DNA of 9,374 bases from Candidatus Gastranaerophilales bacterium (GTDB taxonomy: Bacteria; Cyanobacteriota; Vampirovibrionia; Gastranaerophilales; Gastranaerophilaceae): contig CANROV010000069.1 of NCBI GenBank assembly GCA_947632315.1, positions 1 to 9,374 of the forward strand. Reading direction: 5' to 3'. Of this stretch, positions 6,512 to 9,374 are shown in pieces (position 1 is the first letter of the stretch; each line of letters begins with the position of its first letter). Under the pieces are notes generated by a model, which was not told where the DNA came from, searched no databases, and saw nothing but the letters and a program-made list of their open reading frames with translations. The translations under genes and the position numbers were made by a program.

Positions 6512-7543
6512 TTATTGTAATTCCAGTTTTTTTACAACTTTATCAGTTATTATATTCCAAGCTTCTTCATTTGGATGACCATCTGAAAATAAATATTTAT
6601 TATCTGTTAAATCCTCTTTTATTATTGTTTTCAAATCAATAATTATAAATCCCTCATCTTCAAGTTTTTTCCAATTAGATATATCATCAGACAAATCACC
6701 AAAATAATCACAGTTATAAAAAATACTAGGATATTTAATAATAACAAATTTTATATTAGGATATTTTTGTTCCAATAATTTTTTTGAAGTTTCAAAATAT
6801 AATTTTATTACATTGAAATTTTCCTGCCTCATCGATTCTATTAAATAGTTTTTATTAATATAATCCGATGTTATTTTTTTTACGAAATAAAACCTCAAAA
6901 GCTGTTCTCCAAAAGGACTATCAATTAAAGACATAAATAATTTTTTCTTTTGAAGCGTCCAAGGAACATCTTCAATTCTTATTTGATATGGTTGATGTTC
7001 TAATCCAAATCTATCTGCATATATTCTTCTATAATGATCATTTAAAAAAATATAAATAACTATTTTAGGTTTTTCTAAATTTCCGAATTTATTAGTTAAA
7101 ATGAAATTCTTAATTTCAAACAACATCCCGGATATACCAAAACCGCAAAGCCCAAAATTATAAACTGTTCTTCCGGTAATTTTATTCAATTTGTATTCAA
7201 AATTTTGACTATAACTTAACAATGCACCTGCTGCAAAAGAACATCCAAAAACCCAAATAGCAGATTCATCATTATTTCCATTTTTTTGTTTTATACCATT
7301 ATATATTCTATAAGCCATTTCCCATTCTTTTTCTATATATTTTTTTAAACTTGGTATTTTCAAAGAATATTTATATTTAGGCATATCATCAATTTTATTA
7401 GCACCTTTATTATGTTCATTACCATTTATTACAAAATAATAATATTTATAAAATTCATCTAATGAAACTTTTATGTCTAATAAAAATATTAAAACAATAA
7501 AAACTAAAAAATTAATTAAAACTATCAATACTTTTTTCTTCAT
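6512..7543 (-). CDS. Membrane-anchored SGNH/GDSL-hydrolase-like protein, copy 1
   Basis: A 343-residue protein with an N-terminal signal anchor (about 4-22, after Lys-Lys-Lys) and a predicted extracytoplasmic SGNH-type domain. The nucleophile block is WVFGCSFAAG with S102. The second block is VYNFGLCGFGIS at 127-138 with its glycine, and the third is IFLNDHYRR at 165-173 with N168, a candidate oxyanion-hole Asn. The C-terminal pair is SDGHPN with D321 and H323, so the Asp-His spacing is DxH rather than the common DxxH. SGNH enzymes act as esterases or acetyl-transfer partners on lipids and on cell-wall or surface glycans. The substrate cannot be read here. It lies 11 nt downstream of a diverged paralogue with the same layout and is probably co-transcribed. 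Its Shine-Dalgarno is weak. It is richer in A+T than the housekeeping genes around it. Confidence 0.72.
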   Translation of the reverse strand: MKKKVLIVLINFLVFIVLIFLLDIKVSLDEFYKYYYFVINGNEHNKGANKIDDMPKYKYSLKIPSLKKYIEKEWEMAYRIYNGIKQKNGNNDESAIWVFGCSFAAGALLSYSQNFEYKLNKITGRTVYNFGLCGFGISGMLFEIKNFILTNKFGNLEKPKIVIYIFLNDHYRRIYADRFGLEHQPYQIRIEDVPWTLQKKKLFMSLIDSPFGEQLLRFYFVKKITSDYINKNYLIESMRQENFNVIKLYFETSKKLLEQKYPNIKFVIIKYPSIFYNCDYFGDLSDDISNWKKLEDEGFIIIDLKTIIKEDLTDNKYLFSDGHPNEEAWNIITDKVVKKLELQ

Positions 7544-7554
7544 TTAAATTAAAC

Positions 7555-8553
7555 CTATTTTATATCTAAATCTTTTACCAACTTAGGAATTACAACCTGC
7601 CAAGTTTTCTTATTAGGATGCATATCAGGAAGCAAGTATTCTTTAGTTGTAATATCTATATTTAAATCTTTTGCCAAATCGTAAACAATAAATCCTTCTG
7701 TTTCAAGTTCTTTCCATCTTTCTGTATTATAAATATAATCATAATCATACATAATCATTTCTTTACTAATTGGATGCTTTATAATAATAAATTTTACATT
7801 AGGATATTTTTCCATAATTGCTTTTTTTGATTCTATGTAATGAAGCTTTATTAAATCAAATATAAAATCTTGATTTTCAGGAGTATTAAATTTTCTATCT
7901 TGATAGCCATATACTATTTTTCTAATAAATTTAAATCTGAATAAAAATCTGAAAGGCAGTTTATTTTCCACCAGAGTATTATTATCTTTGACATTATAAC
8001 CAATATAAATTGGCAATAAACTTGACATGCCGTATTTATCCGTAAGTAAGCGACCTACATGATATGGAATAAAAACATGAATAATATATTTAGGCGGATA
8101 TTTAATCCCATCCCAAAATTCTTGACTTCTTGTCTGCCATAACATAGTAGCTAAACCAAGTCCGCCCCAGGCACGATTATATACAGGCATTTTAGTAATT
8201 TCAGCTAATACATTTGCCGGTTTATCATCAAGATCTAAAAATGAACCTTCAGCGTATGAACAACCAAAAATTATTACAGAATCATTTTTTTCATGTTCTT
8301 TATCCACATTTCGAGAATCTGCTACCCCGCCGCGTTTAAATTCTTTTTTAAAATAATCTTTAAACGGCATTAATCTTAATGAATAATTAAAGTTATTCTT
8401 AAAATTATCAAAAGTATCAGTTTCAAATCCATTCTCAAAAGCCAAAGATTTTCTATAATCATCGATACTTTTGTAATCAACATAGCTGGAACATATATCC
8501 AATAAGAAAATAATTACTATAAAAATAAATAAACTAATAAGAACTTTTTTCAT
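7555..8553 (-). CDS. Membrane-anchored SGNH/GDSL-hydrolase-like protein, copy 2 (atypical block III)
   Basis: A 332-residue paralogue of the next gene downstream. It shares the N-terminal anchor (about 4-20, ending FLLDI as in copy 1), the nucleophile block VIIFGCSYAEG with S99, the VYNRAWGGLGLA glycine block at 124-135, the YPNVKFIIIKHP strand, the WKELETEGFIVYDL segment and the PDMHPN terminus with D310 and H312. At the third block copy 1 has FLNDH while this protein has FIPYH (161-165), so the expected oxyanion-hole Asn is replaced by Pro. It may therefore be catalytically altered or use another residue. The start is supported by AAGAGG, 7 nt before the ATG. It is probably the first gene of the two-gene SGNH unit and sits 59 nt after a small ORF. 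Substrate is unknown; surface-polysaccharide O-acylation or deacylation is a guess from the family. Confidence 0.7.
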   Translation of the reverse strand: MKKVLISLFIFIVIIFLLDICSSYVDYKSIDDYRKSLAFENGFETDTFDNFKNNFNYSLRLMPFKDYFKKEFKRGGVADSRNVDKEHEKNDSVIIFGCSYAEGSFLDLDDKPANVLAEITKMPVYNRAWGGLGLATMLWQTRSQEFWDGIKYPPKYIIHVFIPYHVGRLLTDKYGMSSLLPIYIGYNVKDNNTLVENKLPFRFLFRFKFIRKIVYGYQDRKFNTPENQDFIFDLIKLHYIESKKAIMEKYPNVKFIIIKHPISKEMIMYDYDYIYNTERWKELETEGFIVYDLAKDLNIDITTKEYLLPDMHPNKKTWQVVIPKLVKDLDIK

Positions 8554-8562
8554 AATAAAACC

Positions 8563-8589
8563 TCTTTTAAACTAAACACATTTAAAAGA
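8563..8589 (-). promoter_or_regulatory. Small hairpin overlapping the Shine-Dalgarno of SGNH copy 2
   Basis: Nine-base perfect arms at 8563-8571 and 8581-8589 flank a 9-nt loop in the leader of the SGNH pair. The arm nearest the gene overlaps the AAGAGG ribosome-binding site. The stem is almost all A:T and could be chance in this AT-rich gap. A -10-like TATACT (complement of 8590-8595) lies just upstream without a recognisable -35. Confidence 0.3.
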
Positions 8590-8612
8590 AGTATACTATA
8601 AATTTAATGAAG

Positions 8613-8834
8613 TTATAATTTATTTATAATATTTTGAATTACTGCGGATGTTTCTTCACATTCTACGCTTTTTAATATTTTATTGACCGAAGCAGCGGGA
8701 GTTTCTTCTTCTGTTTCATTATTAATAACATTTTTTGAATTATTCTTTAAATATCTTTGAATAGCTTCAATAGTCGATTTAGTATCTCCTAAAATATTCT
8801 TTAGTATAAAAGAATTTTTTTTAACTTCTGCCAT
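8613..8834 (-). CDS. Small 73-residue protein of unknown function
   Basis: I do not recognise this protein. It is a short, soluble, charged polypeptide with no signal peptide and no membrane segment. Two helix-like halves (about 9-30 and 50-73) are joined by an acidic Asn/Glu-rich linker (NNETEEETPAAS, about 38-49). The halves look faintly alike (NILGDTKSTIEAIQRYL against KILKSVECEETSAVIQNII, with a two-residue gap), which may be a weak internal duplication. A single cysteine is at 59. AGGAG at 8841-8845 lies 6 nt before the ATG, good evidence that it is translated. It is divergent from fusA and runs in the same direction as the SGNH pair 59 nt downstream, so it may share their transcript. 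Nothing in the sequence identifies a role. Confidence 0.65.
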   Translation of the reverse strand: MAEVKKNSFILKNILGDTKSTIEAIQRYLKNNSKNVINNETEEETPAASVNKILKSVECEETSAVIQNIINKL

Positions 8835-9034
8835 AATAAGCTCCTGTTTAACTATATTAAGATATATCGGCAGAATTTAAAATATCTTTAATAATAATAA
8901 AAATCAGGTTACTTTTCTTTACAAAATTTTGTGATTAATTAAAATCTTTAAAAAAATTTATTTTTATGTAAAGATTAATAATAGCGAAAGCTAAAAGTAA
9001 GTTAATCAGTAGAATTAATAAAGGAAAAAGAAAA
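8835..9034. other. Divergent intergenic region between the small ORF and fusA
   Basis: This 200-bp, very AT-rich gap must carry promoters for both directions, but I find no convincing -35/-10 pair for either. It holds a 12-bp perfect palindrome at 8921-8932 (ACAAAATTTTGT) and an 8-bp inverted repeat AATCTTTA/TAAAGATT at 8943-8950 and 8969-8976 in the fusA leader. A related ATCTTTAA occurs at 8884-8891. These could be operator or leader elements, but they are short enough to be chance at this base composition. No coding potential is seen. Confidence 0.4.
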
Positions 9035-9374
9035 ATGGCAAGACAAGTCCCTTTAGAGAGAGTAAGAAACTTCGGTATTGCTGCTCACATCGATGCAGGT
9101 AAAACAACTACCACAGAGCGTATCTTATTCTACACAGGTAAAACACATAAAATCGGGGAAGTACATGATGGTGCAGCCGTTACCGACTTTATGGATCAGG
9201 AAAGAGAAAGAGGTATTACAATCCAATCAGCAGCAGTTACTGCTATGTGGAAAAATCACCAATTTAACATTATTGACACCCCCGGACACGTTGACTTCAC
9301 TATCGAAGTTGAACGTTCACTCCGTGTATTAGACGGTGTTGTTGCTGTATTTTGTGCAGTAGGCGGTGTTCAAT
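9035..9374 (+). CDS. fusA: Elongation factor G, N-terminal 113 residues (cut by right edge)
   Basis: This is the GTPase that drives ribosome translocation. The visible part is the start of the G domain: the P-loop AHIDAGKTT at 17-25, the switch I region ending in RERGITI at about 58-64, and the G3 motif DTPGH at about 81-85. These are followed by VDFTIEVERSLRVLDGVVAVFCAVGGVQ, the standard EF-G sequence. The reading frame stays open to the window edge; about 580 residues should follow. The ATG at 9035 begins MARQVPLERVRNFGIAAH, the canonical EF-G N-terminus, with AAGGA at 9021-9025. The sequence resembles cyanobacterial EF-G. Genes upstream face the other way, so rpsL and rpsG do not precede it as in the classical str operon. 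Whether this is the main copy or a second EF-G cannot be told from here. Confidence 0.97.
   Translation, partial: MARQVPLERVRNFGIAAHIDAGKTTTTERILFYTGKTHKIGEVHDGAAVTDFMDQERERGITIQSAAVTAMWKNHQFNIIDTPGHVDFTIEVERSLRVLDGVVAVFCAVGGVQ

Noticed and set aside
8843..8880. Promoter for the 73-residue gene using TATAGT as the -10 box
   Set aside because: No recognisable -35 at suitable spacing; TATA-like hexamers are expected often in such AT-rich sequence.
9078..9332. 84-codon plus-strand reading frame
   Set aside because: It is an out-of-frame overlap of fusA; the fusA frame from 9035 gives a perfect EF-G N-terminus.
1..9374. CRISPR array, tRNA/rRNA gene, complete insertion sequence, toxin-antitoxin or phage-defence operon
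   Set aside because: No regularly spaced direct repeats, cloverleaf or rRNA-like sequence, transposase, or defence-type domains were seen on either strand.

Overview
The window is AT-rich and densely coded, with short gaps and Gram-negative-type content (an OmpH/Skp-like periplasmic chaperone). The visible N-terminus of EF-G closely resembles my memory of cyanobacterial EF-G ('PLERVRN.GIAAHIDAGKTTTTERILFY.G..HKIGEVH.G.AVTD'). Together with the strong AT bias this suggests a non-photosynthetic relative of Cyanobacteria (Melainabacteria/Gastranaerophilales-like). That lineage call is inference, not demonstrated here.

Left part, plus strand (1-2559): the C-terminal part of a leucyl aminopeptidase (PepA, M17), then a 178-bp imperfect palindromic element in the intergenic gap, then an M14 MpaA-like peptidase, then an AroF-type DAHP synthase, the first step of the shikimate pathway. 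The first two gene products fit intracellular peptide or muropeptide turnover. aroF has a possible promoter of its own.

Middle part, minus strand (2582-6447, transcribed right to left): asnS, ruvC, a four-helix membrane protein of unknown function, and mtnA form a tight cluster. Gaps or overlaps are +1, -1 and +3 nt, so it is very probably one translationally coupled operon. Downstream, ompH/skp has its own near-consensus sigma70 promoter and a hairpin-plus-U-tract terminator that faces the end of aroF. A 12-bp-arm inverted repeat abuts the asnS start codon and includes its weak Shine-Dalgarno.

Right part, minus strand (6512-8834): a 73-residue protein of unknown function, then two tandem, diverged SGNH/GDSL-hydrolase-like proteins, each with an N-terminal membrane anchor. 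They are the most accessory-looking genes in the window. Divergently from them, fusA (EF-G) begins at 9035 and runs off the right edge. The usual upstream partner rpsG is absent here.

Most of the window is ordinary housekeeping sequence. The items worth a second look are the palindromic intergenic element, the asnS leader dyad, and the SGNH pair with its small companion. I see no convincing new defence system, CRISPR array, RNA gene or complete transposon.
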